This document shows positions 1 through 5,883 of a stretch of DNA of 6,359 bases, piece by piece. Origin of the DNA: Vulcanimicrobiota bacterium. Its GTDB lineage: Bacteria; Vulcanimicrobiota; Vulcanimicrobiia; Vulcanimicrobiales; Vulcanimicrobiaceae. Made by a program: the position numbers and the translations under genes. The notes below the pieces were generated by a model, which saw nothing but the letters and a program-made list of their open reading frames with translations, ran no database searches and was not told the origin of the DNA. Position 1 is the stretch's first letter, and each line of letters starts with the position of its first letter. The DNA is taken from positions 6,022 through 12,380 of the forward strand of contig PMFP01000046.1 in the NCBI GenBank assembly GCA_003155175.1, in the 5' to 3' direction.

Positions 1-1205
1 TCGATGCCCAGCAACGTCAGGGCGCGGACGTAGTCGGAAAACGCTTCCAGCTTCGAGGCGCCGTCCGGTGCGTCGCCGTTTGCCGCCGCGCTTGCGAACG
101 CCAGCACGTGCGACAACGCCACCGAGGTGTTCACGTCGTCGTCGAGTGCGCCGGCCACGCGCGAGAGCAAGCCGTCGACGGCAGGCGTGCCGGGCGGCGC
201 CTGCGCGACGTACAGCGCACGATATGCCTTCTTCAAGCGGTCGAGCACGACGTTGGCTCCGGCGACCGACTCCTCGGTAAAGTTCATGACTTTGCGATAT
301 CCGGTCTGCAAGAACAGCAGGCGCAAGGCCTGCGGGTCGTGTCGCTCGAGCAGATCCGCGAGCGGCTCGAAGTTGCCGAGCGACTTGCTCATCTTGCGCC
401 CCTCGAACAGCAGCAACCCTCCGTGAACCCAAAAGCGAGCCATCGGCGGGCGATGCATGAGCGGCTCGCTCTGGGCGATCTCGTTTTCGTGATGCGGAAA
501 GATCAGGTCGGCGCCGCCACCGTGGATGTCGAAGCCGTTTCCGGCCGGGTCGAGCAGGTCGCGCGCCATCGCCGAGCACTCGATGTGCCAGCCCGGACGG
601 CCCGCGCCGTAGGGCTCGAACGGCCACGACGGCTCGCCGGACTTGGCAAACTTCCAGAGGGCGAAGTCGAGCGGGTCGTCCTTGTGCTCGTCCACTTCGA
701 TGCGCGCGCCCACCAGCAGCTCGTCGACGTTGCGCCGGCTCAGATGCCCGTACCGCGCGAACGCGCCGACGCGATAGTAAATGCCGTCCTCGCTCGCGTA
801 CGCGTACTTCTTCTCGACCAATTCGCGGATCATCGTCTGAATGGAGGCGATGAAGGCCGTCGCGTACGGCTCGGCGTCGGGCTCGCGCACGCCCAGCTTC
901 CGCATCGCGGCTTTGAACTCGGCATAGTAACCGGCGACGATCTCGCGCCAGTCTTCGCCCGTCTCCAGCGCGCGCGCGATGGACCGGTCGTCGATGTCGG
1001 TCACGTTCTGCACGTACGTGACGCGATACCCCCGAAACTCCAGATAGCGGCGCAAGACGTCGAAGAACAAGAACGAACGAGCGTGTCCGAGATGCGCTTG
1101 CGCCGACGGCGTCAGCCCGCACACGTAGATGCGCACGTGACCGTCGCGCAGCGGCGCGAAGTCCTCGGTCTGGCGAGTAAGCGTGTTGTGAAGTTTGAGA
1201 CTCAC
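1..1205 (-). CDS. cysS: Cysteinyl-tRNA synthetase, 3' end cut by window edge
   Basis: Cytoplasmic class I aminoacyl-tRNA synthetase that activates cysteine with ATP and charges tRNA-Cys. My translation runs open for 401 residues from a GTG start at 1205-1203 to base 3 with no stop. About 60 C-terminal residues are missing compared with the 461-residue E. coli enzyme. Visible motifs: the N-terminal LHNTLTRQTEDFAPL block, Cys29 followed by GLTP, the HIGH-type motif HLGH at 38-41, VTDIDD after it, GRPGWHIECSAM with zinc ligand Cys210, FPHHENE with the zinc/active-site histidines near 238-239, and KMSKS at 271-275 (bases 381-395). A helical ALDDDVNTS region follows. The intact HHENE and KMSKS argue for CysS and against the related mycothiol ligase MshC, although the CGLTP stretch looks MshC-like. 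The start is 7 bases after the cysE stop, fits the family N-terminus and has no clear Shine-Dalgarno sequence, so translation may be coupled to cysE. Confidence 0.96.
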   Translation of the reverse strand, partial: MSLKLHNTLTRQTEDFAPLRDGHVRIYVCGLTPSAQAHLGHARSFLFFDVLRRYLEFRGYRVTYVQNVTDIDDRSIARALETGEDWREIVAGYYAEFKAAMRKLGVREPDAEPYATAFIASIQTMIRELVEKKYAYASEDGIYYRVGAFARYGHLSRRNVDELLVGARIEVDEHKDDPLDFALWKFAKSGEPSWPFEPYGAGRPGWHIECSAMARDLLDPAGNGFDIHGGGADLIFPHHENEIAQSEPLMHRPPMARFWVHGGLLLFEGRKMSKSLGNFEPLADLLERHDPQALRLLFLQTGYRKVMNFTEESVAGANVVLDRLKKAYRALYVAQAPPGTPAVDGLLSRVAGALDDDVNTSVALSHVLAFASAAANGDAPDGASKLEAFSDYVRALTLLGI

Positions 1206-1212
1206 TATGCCG

Positions 1213-1902
1213 TCAGATGACCCAAGACCACGCTTGAACGTCGTCGTCGTCCTCGAATTCGGCCAGACGCGATTCGAGCAGGTCGACGCGCTTTTGCAAC
1301 CGCGAGAGCGCGCCGAACGGCGTCTCCGCGATCGGAGCGGCGTCGCTGGGAAGATGGTCCGCGCGGTGGACCGGCTCGCCGTTGATGGCGACGACGCGGG
1401 CCGGGACGCCCACGACGGTCGCGCCGGCCGGGACGTCTTTTACGACGACCGATCCGCCGCCGATCTTCGCGTTGTCTCCGATGACGACGGCGCCGAACAC
1501 GCTCGAGTTCGCGCCGATCGTCACGTTCTTGCCGACGGTGGGATGGCGCTTCCCGTGGCTCAGGCTCGTTCCGCCTAGCGTGACGCCTTGATAGATGGTG
1601 CAGCCGTCGCCGACCTCGGCGGTCTCGCCGACGACCACGCCCATTCCGTGATCGATGAAGACGTTGTGCCCGATCGTGGCAGCGGGATGAATCTCGATCC
1701 CCGTCACCCAGCGCGCGACGTTGGAAAGAAAGCGCGGCAGCAGCGGCACGCCCGTTCGGGCGAGCGCGTGGATCGCCCGGTACGCGAAGATCGCGTGAAA
1801 GCCGGGATACGACAGCAGGACGTCGAGCCGGCCGCGCGCCGCGGGATCGCGGGCGAGCGGAGCGTCGAGGTCCTCAAAGAACGTCTTGACGGGATTAGGC
1901 AT
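1213..1902 (-). CDS. cysE: Serine O-acetyltransferase, short Bacillus-type
   Basis: Transfers acetyl from acetyl-CoA to L-serine, giving O-acetylserine, the first committed step of cysteine synthesis. The protein has 229 residues, close to the short Firmicutes form (about 217) and shorter than the 273-residue E. coli form. Residues 1-65 form the helical N-terminal part. A left-handed beta-helix of hexapeptide repeats follows at about 70-172. It contains GIEIHP at 68-73 (Glu70 in the place of E. coli Asp143), IDHGMG with the probable catalytic His85, VVGETAEVG, YQGVTLGG and GKRHPTVG. Residues 195-216 look like a short coiled coil, then an acidic EDDDD run, ending in WSWVI. The C-terminal isoleucine fits the family tail that docks into O-acetylserine sulfhydrylase. 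The start is ATG at 1902, with GGGA seven bases upstream as a modest ribosome-binding site. It sits 27 bases after the GluRS-like gene and 7 bases before cysS. Confidence 0.96.
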   Translation of the reverse strand: MPNPVKTFFEDLDAPLARDPAARGRLDVLLSYPGFHAIFAYRAIHALARTGVPLLPRFLSNVARWVTGIEIHPAATIGHNVFIDHGMGVVVGETAEVGDGCTIYQGVTLGGTSLSHGKRHPTVGKNVTIGANSSVFGAVVIGDNAKIGGGSVVVKDVPAGATVVGVPARVVAINGEPVHRADHLPSDAAPIAETPFGALSRLQKRVDLLESRLAEFEDDDDVQAWSWVI

Positions 1903-1929
1903 GGCGATATCCCGATAACCGTTCCACGC
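1903..1929 (-). other. 27-base gap before cysE, no leader element
   Basis: This is the longest non-coding gap in the window. It carries a GGGA seven bases before the cysE ATG that could serve as ribosome-binding site. In Bacillus the cysE-cysS pair is preceded by a T-box leader. A gap of 27 bases cannot hold a T-box or a terminator/antiterminator pair, so cysE is presumably transcribed by read-through from upstream. Confidence 0.6.
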
Positions 1930-2484
1930 TCACAACGGTTTCTCGCCGCGGATCGGCTCGAAGGGCTTGCCGTCGGGCCCGCGCGCGATCGGTTCGAGCC
2001 CTCGCCCGTGCAGCAGCTTCGAGTTCACCGCGCCGATGCGCATCATGATGCGATCGTGACCCAGCAGCGGAAACAGCAGTTCCAGCGGCGGCCCCGCCTT
2101 CTCGCCGGTAATGGCCATGCGCACGGAATCCACCGCGTCGGACGCGCGCAACCCGAACTCCTGACCGATGATCGGAAGGTCGGTCGCCAGGGGAAGACCG
2201 CGCAGTTCCGGCTGCGCGTCCACGTATTGCGAGACCGAGTCCAGATAGAACAGCACGTCGCGCGAGCGCAAACGCTCGAGTTCGAGGGCGGGAATCATGC
2301 AGGCTTCGGCGCGCAGACCGGCCACGAGCGGACGAGCGTCGTCGACCCGTTCGAGCCGCTCGCCGTACGCTTCGAGAAAGACCGCGATCCATCGCAGGGC
2401 CGCGTCGGGCGCGGGCGTTTCGAGAACCCCCCACGCTTGCATCGCGCGCTCCAGCTCGGCGATGCCCGCGTCGTCCGCGTTCAC
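1930..2484 (-). CDS. Stand-alone GluRS C-terminal (anticodon-binding) domain-like protein
   Basis: This 184-residue protein sits exactly where gltX is expected between ispF and cysE. Residues about 25-155 match the C-terminal helical anticodon-binding region of bacterial glutamyl-tRNA synthetase. There is a helix ALRWIAVFLEAYGERLERVDD like the segment before the bundle, then the hallmark block VRMAITGEKAGPPLELLFPLLG at about 121-142, comparable to the R-x-A-L-T-G...GLFE...LLG signature. There is no Rossmann catalytic domain, HIGH or KMSKS motif, and no such domain lies on either side in this window. Residues 160-184 form a Gly/Pro-rich tail in which EPI..RG occurs twice. The start is GTG at 2484-2482, overlapping the ispF stop as GTGA, with GGAG at 2493-2490 five bases upstream. 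A longer open frame up to 2754 is out-of-frame ispF sequence. Function is unknown. It may bind tRNA, partner a synthetase encoded elsewhere, or be a relic. Homology confidence is good; functional confidence is low. Confidence 0.78.
   Translation of the reverse strand: MNADDAGIAELERAMQAWGVLETPAPDAALRWIAVFLEAYGERLERVDDARPLVAGLRAEACMIPALELERLRSRDVLFYLDSVSQYVDAQPELRGLPLATDLPIIGQEFGLRASDAVDSVRMAITGEKAGPPLELLFPLLGHDRIMMRIGAVNSKLLHGRGLEPIARGPDGKPFEPIRGEKPL
2481..2484 (-). other. GTGA stop/start overlap joining ispF and the GluRS-like gene
   Basis: The TGA stop of ispF (2483-2481) shares bases with the GTG start of the next gene (2484-2482). GGAG lies at 2493-2490 with a five-base spacer. This supports translational coupling and fixes the start of the truncated GluRS-like protein. 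Confidence 0.75.
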
Positions 2485-2957
2485 GTGCGCTCCAACAACG
2501 CGACGGCGTACGCCGCGATGCCGCTTCCGTCGCCGGTGTAGCCCAGGCCCTCGCTGCTCTTGGCTTTGACGCTCACGGCGTCCGTTTCGATCTGCAGCGC
2601 GCGCGCCAGATTGGCGCGCATCGCCGGAACGAAGTCCGCGAGTTTGGGACGATCCACGACGATCGTGGCGTCCACGTTCCCGATGTGATAGCCCGCGCCG
2701 AAGACGTGCCGCGCCGATTGCGCGAGCATCTCGATGGAGTCGGCATCCTTCCATTGCGCGTCCGTCGCGGGGAAGAAGCGTCCGAGATCGCCGAGCGCGG
2801 CGGCCCCGAGCACGGCGTCGGCGACGGCGTGCGCGAGCACGTCGGCGTCCGAGTGACCCTTCGGACCGCGCTCGAACGGAATCTCGACGCCGCCTAACAC
2901 CAAGCGGCGCCCTTCCACCATCGGATGCGCGTCGAAACCGTGACCGACCCTGATCAT
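2481..2957 (-). CDS. ispF: 2-C-methyl-D-erythritol 2,4-cyclodiphosphate synthase
   Basis: Cyclises CDP-methylerythritol 2-phosphate to methylerythritol 2,4-cyclodiphosphate with release of CMP, in the MEP isoprenoid pathway. The 158-residue length is standard for this trimeric zinc enzyme. It begins MIRVGHGFDAH, supplying metal ligands Asp9 and His11. GHSDADVLAH follows with the third ligand His43, then LGDLGRFFP at 55-63, NVDATIV near 104-110 and VKAKSSEGLGYTGDGSGIAA near 130-149 for CDP binding. The usual Glu of the GxGEGIA stretch is Ser here (GDGSGIA). The ATG at 2957-2955 is fixed by the family N-terminus and by a strong Shine-Dalgarno GAGGAGG at 2969-2963, five bases upstream. The frame stays open upstream to about 3683, but that part is a shadow of ispD and not an IspDF fusion. 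It overlaps ispD by four bases upstream and the GluRS-like gene by four bases downstream. Confidence 0.97.
   Translation of the reverse strand: MIRVGHGFDAHPMVEGRRLVLGGVEIPFERGPKGHSDADVLAHAVADAVLGAAALGDLGRFFPATDAQWKDADSIEMLAQSARHVFGAGYHIGNVDATIVVDRPKLADFVPAMRANLARALQIETDAVSVKAKSSEGLGYTGDGSGIAAYAVALLERT
2954..2957 (-). other. ATGA stop/start overlap joining ispD and ispF
   Basis: The ispD stop TGA (2956-2954) overlaps the ispF ATG (2957-2955). The strongest ribosome-binding site of the window, GAGGAGG, lies at 2969-2963 inside the last codons of ispD. Together these support coupled translation of the two MEP-pathway enzymes. Confidence 0.8.
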
Positions 2958-3655
2958 CCCAGCCTCCTCAACGGCGCTTCCGCGACTTCGCGCAGCGCGC
3001 TCGCCCGCAGCAGATCCTCGGGCGTCGTAATCTTGAAGTTCTCGCCCGACGATGCAACGGCGACCACTTCGACGCCGATGCGCTCGAGCAGCATCGCGTC
3101 GTCGGTTCCCTCGAAGGCATCGGCAAGTGCGCGCTCGTGAGCGCCGGCGAAGTCCTCGAGCATCGCCAGCTGCGGCGTCTGCGCCATCCACATATTCGCG
3201 CGGTCCGGCGTTTCGCGCACGACGTGCGTCGTGGGATCCACGATCTTGACGGTATCCACCGCCGGGCTGGCGAGAATCGCGCCGCGTCCCGAGCGCACGT
3301 GCGCCATCGCCGCGCGCACGTCGTCGGCGCGAACGAGCGGGCGAGCGCCGTCGTGCACGAGCACGGCATCGCACGGACCCGCGGCGGCCAATCCGGCGCG
3401 CACGCTCTCCTGGCGAGTCCGGCCGCCCTCGACGACTTCGACCGCGCGCGCCGACACGGCATTGACGGCCTCGCGCATCTCCGCGAGCCACTCCCGTTCC
3501 GTGACCACGACGATGCGTTCGATCTCGGTCATGCGCGCGAACGTGCTCACCGACCACGCCACCAGCGGTACGCCCCCAAGCTGCACGAGCTGCTTGGGTC
3601 CGCCGAACCGCACGCCGCGGCCGGCTGCGACGACGATGGCCGTCCACCGCGTCAC
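2954..3655 (-). CDS. ispD: 2-C-methyl-D-erythritol 4-phosphate cytidylyltransferase
   Basis: Couples CTP with methylerythritol 4-phosphate to give CDP-methylerythritol, the step two before IspF in the MEP pathway. The 233 residues match the family length. The nucleotide loop AAGRGVRFGGPKQ is at 10-22. Its Arg16 and Lys21 are five apart, where E. coli has seven, so the loop is slightly shortened. Then come GGRTRQESV at 78-85, VHDGARPLV at 100-108 (metal/phosphate Asp102), AQTPQ at 158-162, TDDAMLLE at 184-191 and ENFKITTPEDL at 205-215 with the substrate lysine Lys208. The start is GTG at 3655-3653, overlapping the TGA of the yacL-like gene as GTGA. No strong Shine-Dalgarno precedes it, so translation probably depends on ribosomes finishing yacL. 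It ends by overlapping ispF by four bases. Confidence 0.96.
   Translation of the reverse strand: MTRWTAIVVAAGRGVRFGGPKQLVQLGGVPLVAWSVSTFARMTEIERIVVVTEREWLAEMREAVNAVSARAVEVVEGGRTRQESVRAGLAAAGPCDAVLVHDGARPLVRADDVRAAMAHVRSGRGAILASPAVDTVKIVDPTTHVVRETPDRANMWMAQTPQLAMLEDFAGAHERALADAFEGTDDAMLLERIGVEVVAVASSGENFKITTPEDLLRASALREVAEAPLRRLG
3652..3655 (-). other. GTGA stop/start overlap joining yacL and ispD
   Basis: The TGA of the yacL-like gene (3654-3652) and the GTG start of ispD (3655-3653) share two bases. This puts the membrane PIN/TRAM protein in the same translational unit as the MEP enzymes. Confidence 0.75.
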
Positions 3656-4719
3656 GTCGGCACGTCCCGTTTGGGTTTGGCAAAGATCATCCGGCCCGCG
3701 GACGTCTGCAAGATGCTGGTCACCAAAACGTCCACCGAATCGCCGATGAGCCGGTTTCCCTGCTCGACGACGATCATCGTGCCGTCGTCCAAATAGCCGA
3801 CGCCTTGGTGCGGTTCCTTACCGTCGCGAATGACCTGGACCCGCAGCTCTTCGCCCGGAATCACGAGCGGTTTGACCGCGTTGGCCAAATCGTTGATGTT
3901 CAAGCTCGTCACGCCCTCGAGGTGCGCGACGCGGTTCAAATTGTAGTCGCTGGTCAGGAGTTTGCCGCCCAGCTCTTGTGCCACGCGAATGAGTTTCGCG
4001 TCCACGCTGCCGGGCGGCAGATCCGCGTAGTCGCGTTCGCTGATGTCCAGCGTTGCGAGCTCTTGCAGGCGCGCCAGGACTTCCAAGCCGCGCCGGCCGC
4101 GCGCGCGTTTGAGCCCGTCCGTCGAATCGGAGATTGCTTGCAGTTCGCGCAGGACGAACCGGGGCACCACGAACGGACCTTCGAGAAATCCGGACTCGAC
4201 GATTTCGGCGACGCGGCCGTCCACGATCACCGACGTGTCGATGACCTTCGAAACGTTTCCGGCGCGGCCGGCCGGGACCGTCGAATCGAGCGGGCCGAAT
4301 CGCATCTTCGCGCCGACGCGAGCGCCCAAGTAGGCGGCGAAGATCGCGATGATGATGTACAGCACTATCGCGATGTAGGCTGCCGCGCGGCCCGCGACCG
4401 TAAAGAGTTCGAACGCGATGTTCTTGATGAGAAACGCAATGATCAAGCCGACGATGAGCCCGACCGCTCCGCCCGCGATCTCCGAGGGAGCGAGATCTTC
4501 GATGGCGTTTTCGACCACGACGAGCTCGTCTTCGAAAATGGATTGCGCGAGCGGGGCGAGGAAGAGCCCGATGATCGCTCCGGCGATCGGCGAGAGGATG
4601 AGAAACGCGAGTTGAACCGCCTCGCTGGCCACGTGCAGCGAGAAGATGCTCAGGTAGGCCTCGCGGCCGAGCAAGAATCCGGCGACGGCAAAGACCACCG
4701 CGAACACGCCACGCAGCAC
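3652..4719 (-). CDS. yacL: YacL-type membrane PIN/TRAM-domain protein, putative RNase
   Basis: Integral membrane protein with a cytoplasmic PIN nuclease-like domain and a C-terminal TRAM domain. Counting from GTG at 4719 gives 355 residues, near B. subtilis YacL (366). Four hydrophobic segments lie at about 1-18, 34-55, 81-100 and 111-135. The PIN domain starts with KVIDTSVIVDGR and keeps the four acidic residues expected for metal binding: Asp161, Glu192 (in VLRELQ), Asp240 (in VDAKLI) and Asp258 (in TSDYNLN). A TRAM region of about 289-349 contains GVGYLDDGTMIVVE. Nuclease activity and RNA binding are inferred from the domains, and the physiological role in this family is not settled. An alternative GTG at 4767 adds 16 hydrophilic residues and overlaps hemW by 28 bases. 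I prefer 4719 because it begins right at the first membrane helix, as in the family, and has GGG upstream. Its place directly before ispD matches the Bacillus order. Confidence 0.92.
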   Translation of the reverse strand: MLRGVFAVVFAVAGFLLGREAYLSIFSLHVASEAVQLAFLILSPIAGAIIGLFLAPLAQSIFEDELVVVENAIEDLAPSEIAGGAVGLIVGLIIAFLIKNIAFELFTVAGRAAAYIAIVLYIIIAIFAAYLGARVGAKMRFGPLDSTVPAGRAGNVSKVIDTSVIVDGRVAEIVESGFLEGPFVVPRFVLRELQAISDSTDGLKRARGRRGLEVLARLQELATLDISERDYADLPPGSVDAKLIRVAQELGGKLLTSDYNLNRVAHLEGVTSLNINDLANAVKPLVIPGEELRVQVIRDGKEPHQGVGYLDDGTMIVVEQGNRLIGDSVDVLVTSILQTSAGRMIFAKPKRDVPT

Positions 4720-4739
4720 GGTACCCGACAGGTTGTTCG

Positions 4740-5876
4740 CTATTCGAATGTTACAAACGCTCCGCACACGTCGTTCGCGACGAAGCGCCCCCGGGTTGTA
4801 AGAAAAAGGCGGCCGTCGCCTCGGGCGAGCAAGCCCGCCGGCTCGTATTCGGCGACGATGGGAGCGTAGCGCGCGAGCACGTCGACCCCATATCGCTCTT
4901 TGAACGCGCCGAGCCGGACACCTTGCTCGGTCCGCAGCGCCAGCATAATGGCTTCCCCGCAGGCACGCTCGGGACTCAGGCGTTCCTCATCTCGCGGGAT
5001 CTGCTCGCCTGCGGCCGCCGCCTCCAGATAGACCTCGAGCGAGCGCGTTTGCACCCAGCGCACGCCGCTCCGGTAGGACGCCGCGCCGACGCCCAGCCCG
5101 ATGTACTCACCGTTCTCCCAGTAATTCTCGTTGTGCCGGCAGCGGTGCCCCGGCCGGGCGAAATTGCTGATTTCGTAGTGCTCGTAGCCGGCCGCTCCGA
5201 GCAAATCGATCGCCGCAGCGTAGAGATCCGCTTCGCGATCCGCATCCAAGAAGGCACCGGGCTCGCGCGCCTGCCAGGCCGCGTACGGCGTGCCGGCCTC
5301 CACCGTGAGCCCGTACGTGGACACGTGATCCACGTCGAGCGCGATCGCCGCTTCGAGGCCGCCGCGCCACGACGCCGGCGTCTGCCCGGGAATCCCGAAC
5401 ATCAGGTCGATCGAAAGCGACGGGATGCCGGCGCTCCGCGCGCTCTCCACGACGCGCGCGACGTCGGCGGGAACGTGCTTGCGCCCGAGCGTCGCGATCT
5501 CGGAGGGTTCGAACGACTGCACGCCGATCGAAATGCGCGTGACGCCCGCGCCGCGATACCGCTCGAAATCGCCCGGGCGCACCAGCTCCGGATTCACCTC
5601 GAGGCAGATCTCGCGTTCGACCGAAGCGTCGGGCGCGGGGAAGTGCGCGCGCAGGTCCGCGAGAAGTCCCTCGATCGCGACGGCGTCGTATGCGTTCGGC
5701 GTGCCGCCGCCGAAAAAGATCGTCTCCGCCGGCTCGCTCGCGTGCGCTTCCATTTCGGCGCGCAGCGCCGCCAGATATCGCGCGGCGACGCTCGCGCGCC
5801 GCGGCCACTTCGCAAAATCGCAGTACGGGCAGATATACGGACAAAACGGGAGGTGGACGTAGAGGCCCGGCGCCAC
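4740..5876 (-). CDS. hemW: HemW, radical-SAM family heme chaperone
   Basis: Radical-SAM family protein that binds heme and delivers it to acceptor proteins. It was long misannotated as oxygen-independent coproporphyrinogen III oxidase. From GTG at 5876 it has 378 residues, the family's usual length. The 4Fe-4S motif CPYICPYCDF supplies Cys12, Cys16 and Cys19 (C-x3-C-x2-C). Then come FFGGGTP at 54-60, ISIGVQSF near 115-122, FGIPGQ at 160-165, HVSTYGLTVEAGTPY near 184-198, YEISNFA near 234-240, the HemW-type RHNENYW at 247-253 and GLGVGAASY. The C-terminal helper domain includes LSPERACGEAIMLALRTEQG. The frame is open further upstream to a TTG at 5954, but that stretch overlaps degV by 71 bases and is low-complexity shadow sequence. 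The GTG lies 7 bases after the degV stop and leads straight into the family's GLYVHLPFC start. No good Shine-Dalgarno is visible. Confidence 0.94.
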   Translation of the reverse strand: MAPGLYVHLPFCPYICPYCDFAKWPRRASVAARYLAALRAEMEAHASEPAETIFFGGGTPNAYDAVAIEGLLADLRAHFPAPDASVEREICLEVNPELVRPGDFERYRGAGVTRISIGVQSFEPSEIATLGRKHVPADVARVVESARSAGIPSLSIDLMFGIPGQTPASWRGGLEAAIALDVDHVSTYGLTVEAGTPYAAWQAREPGAFLDADREADLYAAAIDLLGAAGYEHYEISNFARPGHRCRHNENYWENGEYIGLGVGAASYRSGVRWVQTRSLEVYLEAAAAGEQIPRDEERLSPERACGEAIMLALRTEQGVRLGAFKERYGVDVLARYAPIVAEYEPAGLLARGDGRLFLTTRGRFVANDVCGAFVTFE

Positions 5877-5883
5877 GGCCAGC

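Noticed and set aside
108..1220. 370-residue plus-strand open frame antisense to cysS
   Set aside because: GC-rich shadow. It is Arg/Ala-rich with no recognisable motif, while the minus strand encodes CysS with all its signatures.
1903..1924. Possible inverted repeat around GGTTATC and GATATCGCC before cysE
   Set aside because: Pairing is imperfect and mostly due to the palindrome GATATC. It is too weak to call an operator or terminator.
1588..2541. 317-residue plus-strand open frame across cysE and the GluRS-like gene
   Set aside because: It has no family motifs and covers the antisense of two supported genes and their gap. It is a high-GC artefact.
2485..2754. N-terminal extension of the GluRS-like frame upstream of GTG 2484
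   Set aside because: The extension is an Arg/Gly-rich shadow of ispF with no GluRS similarity. The GTG with GGAG five bases upstream is a better start.
2481..3683. 400-residue minus-strand frame that could suggest an IspDF fusion
   Set aside because: Only the last 158 residues are IspF. The rest is out-of-frame ispD, which has its own intact frame ending in an ATGA overlap, and ispF has a strong ribosome-binding site before its own ATG.
3805..4869. 354-residue plus-strand open frame antisense to yacL
   Set aside because: Composition is charged and repetitive as expected of an antisense frame of membrane-protein codons. The opposite strand has an intact YacL.
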